Source: Rhizobium cauense (GTDB lineage: Bacteria > Pseudomonadota > Alphaproteobacteria > Rhizobiales > Rhizobiaceae). Taken from it: a stretch of 64,000 nt of DNA. The notes under the pieces are model-generated. The model was not told where the DNA came from, searched no databases, and saw only the letters and a list, made by a program, of their open reading frames with translations. Made by a program: the position numbers and the translations under genes. Below, piece after piece: positions 43,945 through 51,290 of this stretch (position 1 is the stretch's first letter; each line of letters opens with the position of its first letter). The stretch spans positions 1-64,000 of the forward strand of contig NZ_JAEUAT010000011.1 of assembly GCF_019511525.1 (NCBI RefSeq), read 5' to 3'.

Positions 43945-44062
43945 GATTTGGCCTTTCCTTCGCGTTCCATTTATTGTGCACTACGAAAAGCATCAAGGCC
44001 GCGCGCGCCGATTCTTTTGCCCGTCGCTTGCATGCCTCCCCGCATTGAAAGAAAATCGCCTG

Positions 44063-45871
44063 ATGTCAGAGCCCAATACCTTTTTCACCGAGACGATCCT
44101 TTTGCTCGGTGGCGCCGTGGTTTCGGCGCCTATCTTCAAGCGCCTCGGGCTCGGCACGGTGCTCGGCTATCTTGCCGCCGGCGTCGTCATCGGGCCGATC
44201 TTTCACGGATTGACGGATGGTGAAGAGATCCTTGGCGTTGCCGAACTCGGCGTCGTCTTCCTGCTGTTCATCATCGGGCTGGAGCTGAAGCCCACGCGCC
44301 TCTGGCAGATGCGGCGCGACATCTTCGGACTCGGGACCGCACAGGTGGTTGCGACAGGCCTTTTACTGACGCTCCTGACCTATCTCTCCGGCGTTCTCGA
44401 CTGGCGAGGGAGCATTGTCGCGGGCTTCGGGCTGGCGCTCTCCTCCACCGCCTTTGCGATGCAGATTCTGGAGGACGAAGGCGACGTGAATACCCGCTAC
44501 GGGCAACGTTCGTTCTCGATGCTGCTGTTTCAGGACCTCGCCATCGTGCCGCTGCTTGCCCTGATCAGCATCCTCGACGGAGGCAAGGGCAGTGGAACGC
44601 CCCTGCTGGACTTTGCGATTGCCATCGCGGCAGTCGCCGCGATGATCGTCATGGGACGCTATCTGCTCACGCCGCTCTTTCAGATCATCGCCCGCACCGG
44701 CGCCCGCGAGGCAATGATCGCGGCGGCTCTCTTCGTGGTGATGGGGGCGGCAAGCCTGATGCAGCTTGCCGGACTGTCGATGGCGATGGGCGCCTTCCTG
44801 TCAGGCGTTATGCTCGCCGAGTCCTCCTACCGCCATGAACTGGAGGCAGATATCGAGCCCTTCCGCGGCGTGTTGCTCGCTATCTTCTTCATAGCGGTCG
44901 GCCTTTCGATCCAGCTGGAAGTGCTCAGAGACAACGCGCTCTTCATCATCTTTGCCGTGCCTGTCGTCATGGCAACGAAGGCTCTCGTCATCTACATCCT
45001 CTGCCGCGCGACAGGTTCGAACCACAACGACGCCATTCGCATTGCATTCCTGCTACCGCAGGGCGGAGAATTCGGCTTCGTCCTTTTCTCCGCAGCCGGC
45101 GTTGCCGGTTTGATGCCAACGAGCACCGCCTCGCTTCTGATTGCGATCGTCACCCTTTCGATGGCACTCACACCGATCGGAACGATCCTTTCCAAGCGAT
45201 TGCTGAAGGCCGACGAGGCGGAAGAACTGGATGAAGACTTCGAAGGTGCAGGTGCCGACGTACTGATGGTCGGTTTCTCGCGTTTCGGCCAAATCGCGGC
45301 CCAGATCCTTCTCGCCGGCGGGCGCGATGTGACCGTCATCGATTTTTCGGCTGATCGCATCCGCCAGGCTTCGTCCTTCGGCTTCCGCATCTATTTCGGC
45401 GACGGGGCACGCATGGATGTGCTCCGTGCCGCCGGCATCGATCGCGCGAAGATCGTCGTCGTGTGCACGCAGAAGCGGGAGACGACCGACAAGATCGTCG
45501 AGCTGGTGCAGGCCGAATATCCGCATGCCAAGCTCTTCGTACGCTCCTACGATCGCATCCATTCGATCGCGCTGCGCAATCTCAACGTCGACTACGAACT
45601 GCGTGAAACGCTGGAATCCGGCTTGCTCTTCGGCCGCCGCACGCTCGAGGCACTGGGTGTCGGTGAAGCTGAGGCTTACGAGATCGGCGAGGATATCCGC
45701 AAGCGCGATGAGGCGCGCCTCGTGCTTCAGGTCTCGGAGGGACTGCAGGCCGGCCGCGACATGCTGTTCTCTCAGCCGGTCAAACCTGAGCCGCTCATGA
45801 AGCCGAAGCGCACCGTGGACCTCGATGAGGACCCGCTGGCCGGCACGGCAGATGCGACAGCGGGCGCTTAG
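44063..45871 (+). CDS. Kef-type (CPA2) monovalent cation/proton antiporter with RCK domain
   Basis: 602 residues from the ATG at 44063 (MSEPNTFFTETILLLGGAVV); the long upstream extension of the frame overlaps pmbA on the other strand and is not coding. The first 385 residues hold about 12 transmembrane helices, with LGTVLGYLAAGVVIGP and LGVVFLLFIIGLELKP. A TrkA-N/RCK domain follows (VLMVGFSRFGQIAAQILLAGGRDVTVIDFS, from about residue 400). It resembles glutathione-gated KefB/KefC. A disordered acidic tail ends the protein. Confidence 0.93.
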   Translation: MSEPNTFFTETILLLGGAVVSAPIFKRLGLGTVLGYLAAGVVIGPIFHGLTDGEEILGVAELGVVFLLFIIGLELKPTRLWQMRRDIFGLGTAQVVATGLLLTLLTYLSGVLDWRGSIVAGFGLALSSTAFAMQILEDEGDVNTRYGQRSFSMLLFQDLAIVPLLALISILDGGKGSGTPLLDFAIAIAAVAAMIVMGRYLLTPLFQIIARTGAREAMIAAALFVVMGAASLMQLAGLSMAMGAFLSGVMLAESSYRHELEADIEPFRGVLLAIFFIAVGLSIQLEVLRDNALFIIFAVPVVMATKALVIYILCRATGSNHNDAIRIAFLLPQGGEFGFVLFSAAGVAGLMPTSTASLLIAIVTLSMALTPIGTILSKRLLKADEAEELDEDFEGAGADVLMVGFSRFGQIAAQILLAGGRDVTVIDFSADRIRQASSFGFRIYFGDGARMDVLRAAGIDRAKIVVVCTQKRETTDKIVELVQAEYPHAKLFVRSYDRIHSIALRNLNVDYELRETLESGLLFGRRTLEALGVGEAEAYEIGEDIRKRDEARLVLQVSEGLQAGRDMLFSQPVKPEPLMKPKRTVDLDEDPLAGTADATAGA

Positions 45872-46064
45872 GGCCTTTCAGACATCCCCGGACGAGGCGC
45901 CCGGCCCGGAAACCTAGTGTCGGAGCCTCAACACAAACCGTCACGATACACCCTCCAGATATCGATGGGCAGTTTGCATCCACTCGTTGCCAACCCCGTT
46001 GATTTGAGGGAGTATCCGGCTCTGGCCCCTGAGGCCCGCGCAGTCTCGATGAGAGGACAATGCC

Positions 46065-46214
46065 ATGCCTCAACGCTATCTTCTGGCCACCTTGGCCATC
46101 GTGCTCCTGGCCCTATCAGCGTGCTCGACCACCGGCTCGGGTGCAGGCAATACGACCTACGCCACCCCCGCGGGGATTGGCCCCGTTCGAGGCAGCGGAA
46201 TTAACGGTTACTAA
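46065..46214 (+). CDS. 49-residue lipoprotein
   Basis: The ATG at 46065 is preceded by GAGAGGA at 46051-46057. Residues 1-19 are a signal peptide (MPQRYLLATLAIVLLALSA) ending in the lipobox LSAC with Cys20 as the lipidation site. The mature 30 residues are Gly/Ser/Thr-rich and end INGY. It is too short for usual gene-finding cutoffs but has all the parts of a bacterial lipoprotein. The 193-bp gap before it holds no other gene. Role is unknown; an entericidin-like or outer-membrane function is possible. Confidence 0.7.
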   Translation: MPQRYLLATLAIVLLALSACSTTGSGAGNTTYATPAGIGPVRGSGINGY

Positions 46215-46234
46215 TCGAATGCAGGTGCCGCCCC

Positions 46235-47131
46235 TTAAGAGGCGATCCGCGCCTCGATCTCGCGATCGAGGGCGTACTTCAGTTCGTCCTTGATGCCTGC
46301 TGACATCGACAGGACTTCACGCGCCTTGAGGAAATCCATCACGCCGATGCGCCCGACCGCCGGGCGCAGGAAGATATGCGGTGCCTGAAGCCGCAGCTTC
46401 AGGGAAATCGCCGTCTGCATCATCAGCTGGCCGGAGCCGAAGATGCTCTCCATCCGGTTTGGAATATGGGTGCCATCGCCCTCGGGCGCGCCGACGACAT
46501 CGATGCCGATGACGATGTCGGCGTGGTCCATCAGGCATTCGTAAGGGACGGGATTGCTGATGCCGCCATCGATCATCACGCGCCCGTGCAACCGCACCGG
46601 CATGAAGACTGCCGGGATTGCCGAGGACGCCGCCAGCGCCGGGAACAGCGCGCCGTGACTCGTCAGTACCTCGCACTGGCCGTAATAATCGGTGGCCGTC
46701 ACGGTCATCGGGATCGGCAGATCCTCGAAACGATCCGGCAGGTCGGCGGGCAGGAAGGCTTTCAGGATACGCTCGAGATTGAACTGGCCGATGCGTACGC
46801 CGTTTGCGACGGCATCGCGCACCGTCTGCGGACGCAGGCCCCAAAGGCGGCTGACGACCGCGGCCTTGTTGCCGACCGTCATCATCACATGCTCGCGGAT
46901 GGCTTCGCCCGTCATTCCTGCCGCCATGCCGGCTCCCATGATCGAGCCGATCGACGACCCTGCAATCGCCACGGGGCGAATACCGAGCTCATCCAGCGTT
47001 TCGATGATGTGGATGTGAGACAGGCCGCGCGCGCCGCCACCGCCGAAGGCAACCGCGACGGTTGGTGTCGCCCGGCCGGAGGTGTCGCGGGGGGCAGGCA
47101 ACTCGGTTTCGATCTTCTCTGCCTGCTGCAC
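46235..47131 (-). CDS. Patatin-like phospholipase
   Basis: 298 residues with the RssA-type patatin fold: oxyanion GGGGARGLSHI (residues 29-39), nucleophile serine in AGSSIGSIMG, and DGGISNP with the catalytic Asp. It is probably cytoplasmic or peripheral, as no signal peptide is evident. Bacterial patatins hydrolyse acyl esters of phospholipids. It converges on the small lipoprotein gene and lies 23 bp downstream of rsmD. Confidence 0.93.
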   Translation of the reverse strand: MQQAEKIETELPAPRDTSGRATPTVAVAFGGGGARGLSHIHIIETLDELGIRPVAIAGSSIGSIMGAGMAAGMTGEAIREHVMMTVGNKAAVVSRLWGLRPQTVRDAVANGVRIGQFNLERILKAFLPADLPDRFEDLPIPMTVTATDYYGQCEVLTSHGALFPALAASSAIPAVFMPVRLHGRVMIDGGISNPVPYECLMDHADIVIGIDVVGAPEGDGTHIPNRMESIFGSGQLMMQTAISLKLRLQAPHIFLRPAVGRIGVMDFLKAREVLSMSAGIKDELKYALDREIEARIAS

Positions 47132-47154
47132 CGCTGCCCCCGATTTCCGCCGCC

Positions 47155-47715
47155 CTATTCGGGCTGATAGCGGAAGAAATGAACCTTGGTATCGCCGAAT
47201 ATCCGGCTTTCCAGGAAAAGATAGGAAGGGTCGACCGAAACGGCAACGTCAGCGCGTTCCTCAAGCACAGAGATTGCGCCCGGTTGCAACCAGCCGCCCT
47301 TGGCGGCAGCGGCCATCGCCTTTTCGCCAAGCCCCTTGCCATAGGGCGGGTCGGCAAACAGCATCTGGAAAGGCTCGAGGTTACCGACGCTGCCGAGATC
47401 GGTGGCGTCGCGCCTCAGGATGCGCGTCCTGCCATGCAGGCCGAGCGCATCGATGTTTTCCCAGAGCAGGCCCCTGCCCTCGACGCTGTTTTCGACGAAC
47501 AGCGCGTGCCGACACCCGCGGGAGACGGCTTCGAGGCCAACCGCGCCGGTACCGGCAAAGAGGTCCAATATCCGGGTGCCATCGACGCATTCCGGATAGG
47601 CATGGCTTAGAATGTTGAACAGGCTCTCACGCGTCCGGTCGGCAGTCGGCCGGATGTCGTTTGACTTTGGTACGGCAAGCGGCCGTCCGCGAAACTCACC
47701 GCCGACGATCCGCAC
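47155..47715 (-). CDS. rsmD: 16S rRNA (guanine966-N2)-methyltransferase
   Basis: 186 residues. It starts MRIVGGEFRGRPLAVPK and continues IRPTADRTRESLFNIL, then the SAM loop LDLFAGTGAVGLEAVSRG and the FADPPYGKG catalytic motif, all RsmD hallmarks. Its start codon lies inside the last 20 bases of the pseudouridine synthase gene, so the two RNA-modification genes are translationally coupled. Confidence 0.95.
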   Translation of the reverse strand: MRIVGGEFRGRPLAVPKSNDIRPTADRTRESLFNILSHAYPECVDGTRILDLFAGTGAVGLEAVSRGCRHALFVENSVEGRGLLWENIDALGLHGRTRILRRDATDLGSVGNLEPFQMLFADPPYGKGLGEKAMAAAAKGGWLQPGAISVLEERADVAVSVDPSYLFLESRIFGDTKVHFFRYQPE

Positions 47716-49684
47716 CGCGTCCTATTCCCTTTCCTTTTGGTCCACCCCGCGACGGTCCACCCGAAGGCTTGCCACCGCCGCCCGGCCTGTCGCCCTTCGG
47801 CTTGCTGGAGAAAGACTTGCCGCCACCGGGCTTGCCGCCGCCGAAGCTCTTGCCGCGCGGCTTGTCGCCAAATGACTTCCCGGCCGGACGCTCTGAACGA
47901 GCCTCGCCCGAAAAGCTCTTGGCACGAGGACGCTCGTCACCTTCGGCGCGCGGAGGACGATCCCCGCGTGGCTTGCCGCCGAACGGTCGGTCGCCACGTG
48001 GAGGACGGTCTCCGAATGAACGGTCGCCGCGAGGACGATCCCCGAACGAACGCGGACGCTCCTCGCCCTCTTCGCGTGGCTTGCGATCACCACGGGGGCG
48101 GTCCGAGAACGGACGGTCGCCGCGCGAAGGGCGATCGCCATGCGGTCTGTCGCCACGAGCGGGACGGTCACCGAACGAGCGTTCGCCGCGAGGGCGATCC
48201 CCGAACGAACGCGGACGCTCGTCGCCCTCTTCGCGTGGCTTGCGATCACCACGGGGGCGGTCGGAGAACGGACGGTCGCCGCGTGAAGGGCGATCCCCGA
48301 AGGAGCGCTCACCGCGAGCCGGGCGGTCCCCGAAGGAACGCTTGCGGCCGAAACCTTCGTCCCCTTCATCCTTGGGCTTGCGAACGATCTCGCTGGAACG
48401 GATCCACTCGCCCTCGTCATCGCGGGCGCGGTTGATCTGAACGCGTGGCCGGTCGTCACCGTGACGCTCCGGTTTCGCGGAAGCTGGGGCCTCGCCGCGC
48501 CTGCGGGCCGTCTTGGCGTTCTTCTCGGCCTTGGCGGCTGCCTTTTCGCCGAGAGGGCGAGCGCCGGGAGCCATCCAGACGTTGGCGTTGCGGCGGCTGC
48601 CTAGCGCCGGACGCTTCGGACGATCATCGTCATTGCGGCCACCCTCGCGGCGGTCGTCACGGCGATCATCGCGGCGGTCATCACGCTTGGTGTCGAGGCG
48701 GCTCAGCGCACGCTCGCGCTTGTCCTCAGGCTTGTGGGGGCGCTCACGGCGCTCCGGCTTTGCCTCTACCTCTTCGTCGGCGGCAACGGCCGGCGAGTTG
48801 TAGATCGGCGCGTCGAAATTGGCCTTCGCATCCTCGATCAGGCGTGGGCCGAGCTGGTCGCGCAAGGTGCGTCCACGCACTTCGACCACGTCACGCTCAG
48901 GCAGGTCGCCGAGCTGGAAGGGGCCGTAGGAGATGCGGATCAGACGATTGACGTCGAGACCGAGCGCGCCGAGCACGTTCTTGATTTCGCGGTTCTTGCC
49001 TTCGCGAAGGCCCATGGTGAGCCAGACGTTCGAGCCCTGCGTGCGATCCAGCGTCGCCTCGATCGAGCCGTAGAGAACGCCCTCGACGGCAATCCCGTCC
49101 TTGAGCTTGTCGAGCGCGTCCTGATCAATCTCGCCATGGGCGCGCACGCGGTAGCGGCGCAGCCAGCCTGTGGTCGGCAGTTCCAGCGCGCGGGCAAGGC
49201 CCCCGTCGTTGGTCAAAAGCAGCAGGCCTTCGGTGTTGATGTCGAGGCGGCCGATCGACATGACGCGCGGCAGATCATCCGGCAGGTTGTCGAAAACGGT
49301 CGGGCGACCTTCCGGATCGGCGTTCGTGGTCACGAGGCCGGCCGGCTTGTGATAGAGCCAGAGCCTGGTTCGCTCGATGCCGCGGATCGGAACACCATCG
49401 ACTTCGATCTTGTCCGTGAGCGTCACGTTGACGACGGGGGTTTCCAAGATCTTGCCGTTGAGCTTGACGCGGCCGTCCATGATCATGCGCTCGATATCGC
49501 GGCGCGAGGCAACGCCGGCGCGTGCCATCACCTTCGAGATACGCTCGGCCTTGCCATCGCTCTCGGCGACGTCGCTTGCCTCGGCCTTGGCGAGCGGCTT
49601 TGCCGGCTTCTCGCCGGATTTCGGGCCGGCATTGCGCGGGGATGGCTTGCCGCCTGGCCGTTTTGGCTTGTCTTTGAATGTCAT
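47696..49684 (-). CDS. rluB: RluB-type pseudouridine synthase with long repetitive basic C-terminal tail
   Basis: 662 residues. After a Lys/Pro-rich start, an S4 RNA-binding domain (ISKVMARAGVASRRDIERMI, about 49-95) and an RsuA/RluB catalytic domain (105-290) follow, with the nucleophile Asp148 in GRLDINTEG. From about residue 310 the protein is low complexity, full of RGDRPF, FGDRP, RDDRR and late Gly/Lys-rich stretches: some 350 residues, more than half the protein. The enzyme modifies 23S rRNA; the tail should bind RNA or be disordered. rsmD follows with overlap. Confidence 0.93.
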   Translation of the reverse strand: MTFKDKPKRPGGKPSPRNAGPKSGEKPAKPLAKAEASDVAESDGKAERISKVMARAGVASRRDIERMIMDGRVKLNGKILETPVVNVTLTDKIEVDGVPIRGIERTRLWLYHKPAGLVTTNADPEGRPTVFDNLPDDLPRVMSIGRLDINTEGLLLLTNDGGLARALELPTTGWLRRYRVRAHGEIDQDALDKLKDGIAVEGVLYGSIEATLDRTQGSNVWLTMGLREGKNREIKNVLGALGLDVNRLIRISYGPFQLGDLPERDVVEVRGRTLRDQLGPRLIEDAKANFDAPIYNSPAVAADEEVEAKPERRERPHKPEDKRERALSRLDTKRDDRRDDRRDDRREGGRNDDDRPKRPALGSRRNANVWMAPGARPLGEKAAAKAEKNAKTARRRGEAPASAKPERHGDDRPRVQINRARDDEGEWIRSSEIVRKPKDEGDEGFGRKRSFGDRPARGERSFGDRPSRGDRPFSDRPRGDRKPREEGDERPRSFGDRPRGERSFGDRPARGDRPHGDRPSRGDRPFSDRPRGDRKPREEGEERPRSFGDRPRGDRSFGDRPPRGDRPFGGKPRGDRPPRAEGDERPRAKSFSGEARSERPAGKSFGDKPRGKSFGGGKPGGGKSFSSKPKGDRPGGGGKPSGGPSRGGPKGKGIGRGADRRR
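48024..48296. repeat. Direct repeat within the rluB tail coding sequence
   Basis: Two near-identical copies of about 113 bp (48024-48137 and 48183-48296) lie 159 bp apart, a whole number of codons (53). They encode the same RGDRPFSDRPRGDRKPRE module. Only a few bases differ, suggesting a recent duplication in the tail. Confidence 0.75.
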
Positions 49685-49756
49685 TTGTTGTTTGCCTGCC
49701 TTTTGGGGCCTTCCTATCAGGTCGCGCCCCTGCGGTTAAGTGGAAATTGTCGGATC

Positions 49757-50212
49757 GTGAAGACAAATCAATTTATGGAGTTGGCGCTCGAGCAGGCCCG
49801 CGCAGCCGGAGAACGGGGCGAAGTGCCGATCGGAGCGGTCCTTGTGCTTGACGGCAGCGTGATCGCAGCGTCCGGCAACCGCACACGCGAGCTCAACGAT
49901 GTCACCGCCCACGCCGAAATTGCCGTCATTCGAATGGCTTGCGAGGAACTCGGCCAGGAGCGGCTGACGGGCGCCGACCTCTATGTGACGCTGGAGCCCT
50001 GTACGATGTGCGCGACCGCCATTTCCTTCGCGCGCATTCGCAGACTGTACTACGGTGCGGAAGACCCGAAGGGCGGCGCCGTCGACAACGGCGTGCGCTT
50101 CTATGCACAGCCAACCTGCCATCACGCGCCCGAGGTGTATTCCGGTTTACAGGAGACGACATCCGCGGATATCCTGCGGGCGTTCTTTGCGCAGAAACGG
50201 GACGTGCCATGA
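49757..50212 (+). CDS. tadA: tRNA-specific adenosine deaminase (A34 to I34)
   Basis: 151 residues from a GTG at 49757 (VKTNQFMELALEQARAAGERGEVPIGAVLV). An ATG six codons later would cut the first helix, and the very long upstream open frame is not coding. Zinc ligands are His52 in HAE (52-54) and Cys82/Cys85 in PCTMC. It deaminates the wobble adenosine of tRNA-Arg. It is divergent from rluB, with a downstream overlap (ATGA) to a small membrane-protein gene. Confidence 0.94.
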   Translation: MKTNQFMELALEQARAAGERGEVPIGAVLVLDGSVIAASGNRTRELNDVTAHAEIAVIRMACEELGQERLTGADLYVTLEPCTMCATAISFARIRRLYYGAEDPKGGAVDNGVRFYAQPTCHHAPEVYSGLQETTSADILRAFFAQKRDVP

Positions 50213-50514
50213 CATTGCTTGCCGGCGAATTCACTTTCATGATCGCCGTCGCAATCTATGGCTACTACAGGATTGCGCCCGACAGTGGCGCTATTCCGAT
50301 GCAATGGTCACTTTCGGGAAGCGTGAACTGGTCAGCACCGCGGCTGGTCGCGTTTGCCTTCATACCAGTCCTTGCACTTGCGGCGACGCTGCTTGTCGCA
50401 TCGAGCGCGATCATCGATCCATGGAGCCTCGGCCTGGTCGGCGGGATCCTTCTTGCCTGCCAGATTCTTCACATTGTGCTGGTTGACCGGTGGTCAAAAG
50501 CAAAGCGGGGCTGA
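50209..50514 (+). CDS. Small integral membrane protein, DUF1648-like
   Basis: 101 residues. The ATG overlaps the tadA stop (ATGA). Three hydrophobic segments (residues 5-21, 44-68 and 73-92) and the loop APDSGAIPMQWSLSGSVNWSAPR, which resembles the DUF1648 (SdpI N-terminal) pattern, are visible. It ends in a basic tail (DRWSKAKRG). Coupling to tadA suggests co-expression only. Function is unknown. Confidence 0.75.
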   Translation: MTLLAGEFTFMIAVAIYGYYRIAPDSGAIPMQWSLSGSVNWSAPRLVAFAFIPVLALAATLLVASSAIIDPWSLGLVGGILLACQILHIVLVDRWSKAKRG

Positions 50515-50524
50515 CTGCCCCGCT
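50504..50524 (-). terminator. Terminator hairpin between convergent genes
   Basis: An 8-bp perfect stem (AGCGGGGC / GCCCCGCT) with a 5-nt loop overlaps the stop codon of the plus-strand membrane protein. On the minus strand it is followed by TTTGCTTTT, so it most likely ends the lipoprotein transcript starting at 51157. Confidence 0.7.
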
Positions 50525-50530
50525 GAAGAC

Positions 50531-51157
50531 CTACTGAAGGAGGTTCCACCACTGCTTGCCTGAACCGGCGATTGCAGCTTCCTTCTTTTTCTTCTTCGCC
50601 TTCTTCAGCTCCGGTTCGCCGACATCGTCCAGCTTCGTGGGGTCGTCGACCTGACGATATTCGGTCGGCGGATCCGAGATGTAACGACGATCGGTATAGG
50701 TGCCCTTCTGGGCGGCGCGGGCCTCGCGATACGCCTTGGTCTGGGCTTCCGTCGTCTGCCGGCCGCCTTCAACCTTGTCGCTTGCGAGCGGCGAGCGGTA
50801 ATTCGGGTTATCGCTGTTCTCGTCGGCTTCCTTGACCAAGCGCGCGCGGGTCTCTTCCGGGGATTCGATCCACTGCGGATTTTCCTTGCTGGCAATGCTC
50901 TGCTGCGGCTCGACAAGGGCCTCCTTGGAGGCCGCAGACGGCAGAACCAGGCCTGGACGCGCGCTGTACTTGACGCCCTTGTTCTTCGGTCCGTCGCCGG
51001 TGATGGAAACGGACTGGCCGATATCGTCGGTCAACTGCTCCATGGCGGTCTTGTCCGTACCGTAGCGGGGGCTTCCCATGCAGCCGGTGATCATCGAGCC
51101 GCCTGCCACAGCAACTGTCAGGCAGACGCCCGCACGGAACCAACGCGTTGATAACAT
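50531..51157 (-). CDS. Lipoprotein of unknown function
   Basis: 208 residues from the ATG at 51157 (AAGGG six nt upstream). A lipoprotein signal peptide (FRAGVCLTVAVAGGSMITGC) ends in the lipobox ITGC. The mature part is polar and largely disordered, with EESPEETRARLVKEADENSD-like acidic stretches and a Lys cluster (KKAKKKKK) before the C-terminal WWNLLQ. It lies downstream of ileS on the same strand. Family is not recognised beyond rhizobial hypothetical lipoprotein. Confidence 0.82.
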   Translation of the reverse strand: MLSTRWFRAGVCLTVAVAGGSMITGCMGSPRYGTDKTAMEQLTDDIGQSVSITGDGPKNKGVKYSARPGLVLPSAASKEALVEPQQSIASKENPQWIESPEETRARLVKEADENSDNPNYRSPLASDKVEGGRQTTEAQTKAYREARAAQKGTYTDRRYISDPPTEYRQVDDPTKLDDVGEPELKKAKKKKKEAAIAGSGKQWWNLLQ

Positions 51158-51290
51158 GAAAACCCTTCCAGCCATGCCGGTGCAATCGTCGCCCTACCGG
51201 ACATTCGTCCCCCTGACGCAAAAATCCGGCCATTTTCAGGCAGCTTTTACCGGATGAACCACAATTAGGCAATTCACCCGGCAATATTCT

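Noticed and set aside
43721..44062. Upstream extension of the Kef-type antiporter frame
   Set aside because: It overlaps the pmbA start on the other strand and lacks membrane-protein character. The ATG at 44063 begins the family sequence.
47661..48440. Plus-strand Arg/Pro/Ser-rich frames opposite the rluB tail
   Set aside because: They are reverse readings of the RGD repeat DNA; low complexity and no start signal.
47696..49684. Repeat-rich tail considered as a separate collagen-like or adhesin gene
   Set aside because: It is in continuous frame with the S4 and pseudouridine synthase domains, with no internal stop or start signal.
48734..49756. Long upstream extension of the tadA frame
   Set aside because: It lies entirely opposite the rluB coding region. 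The GTG at 49757 gives a normal-length TadA.
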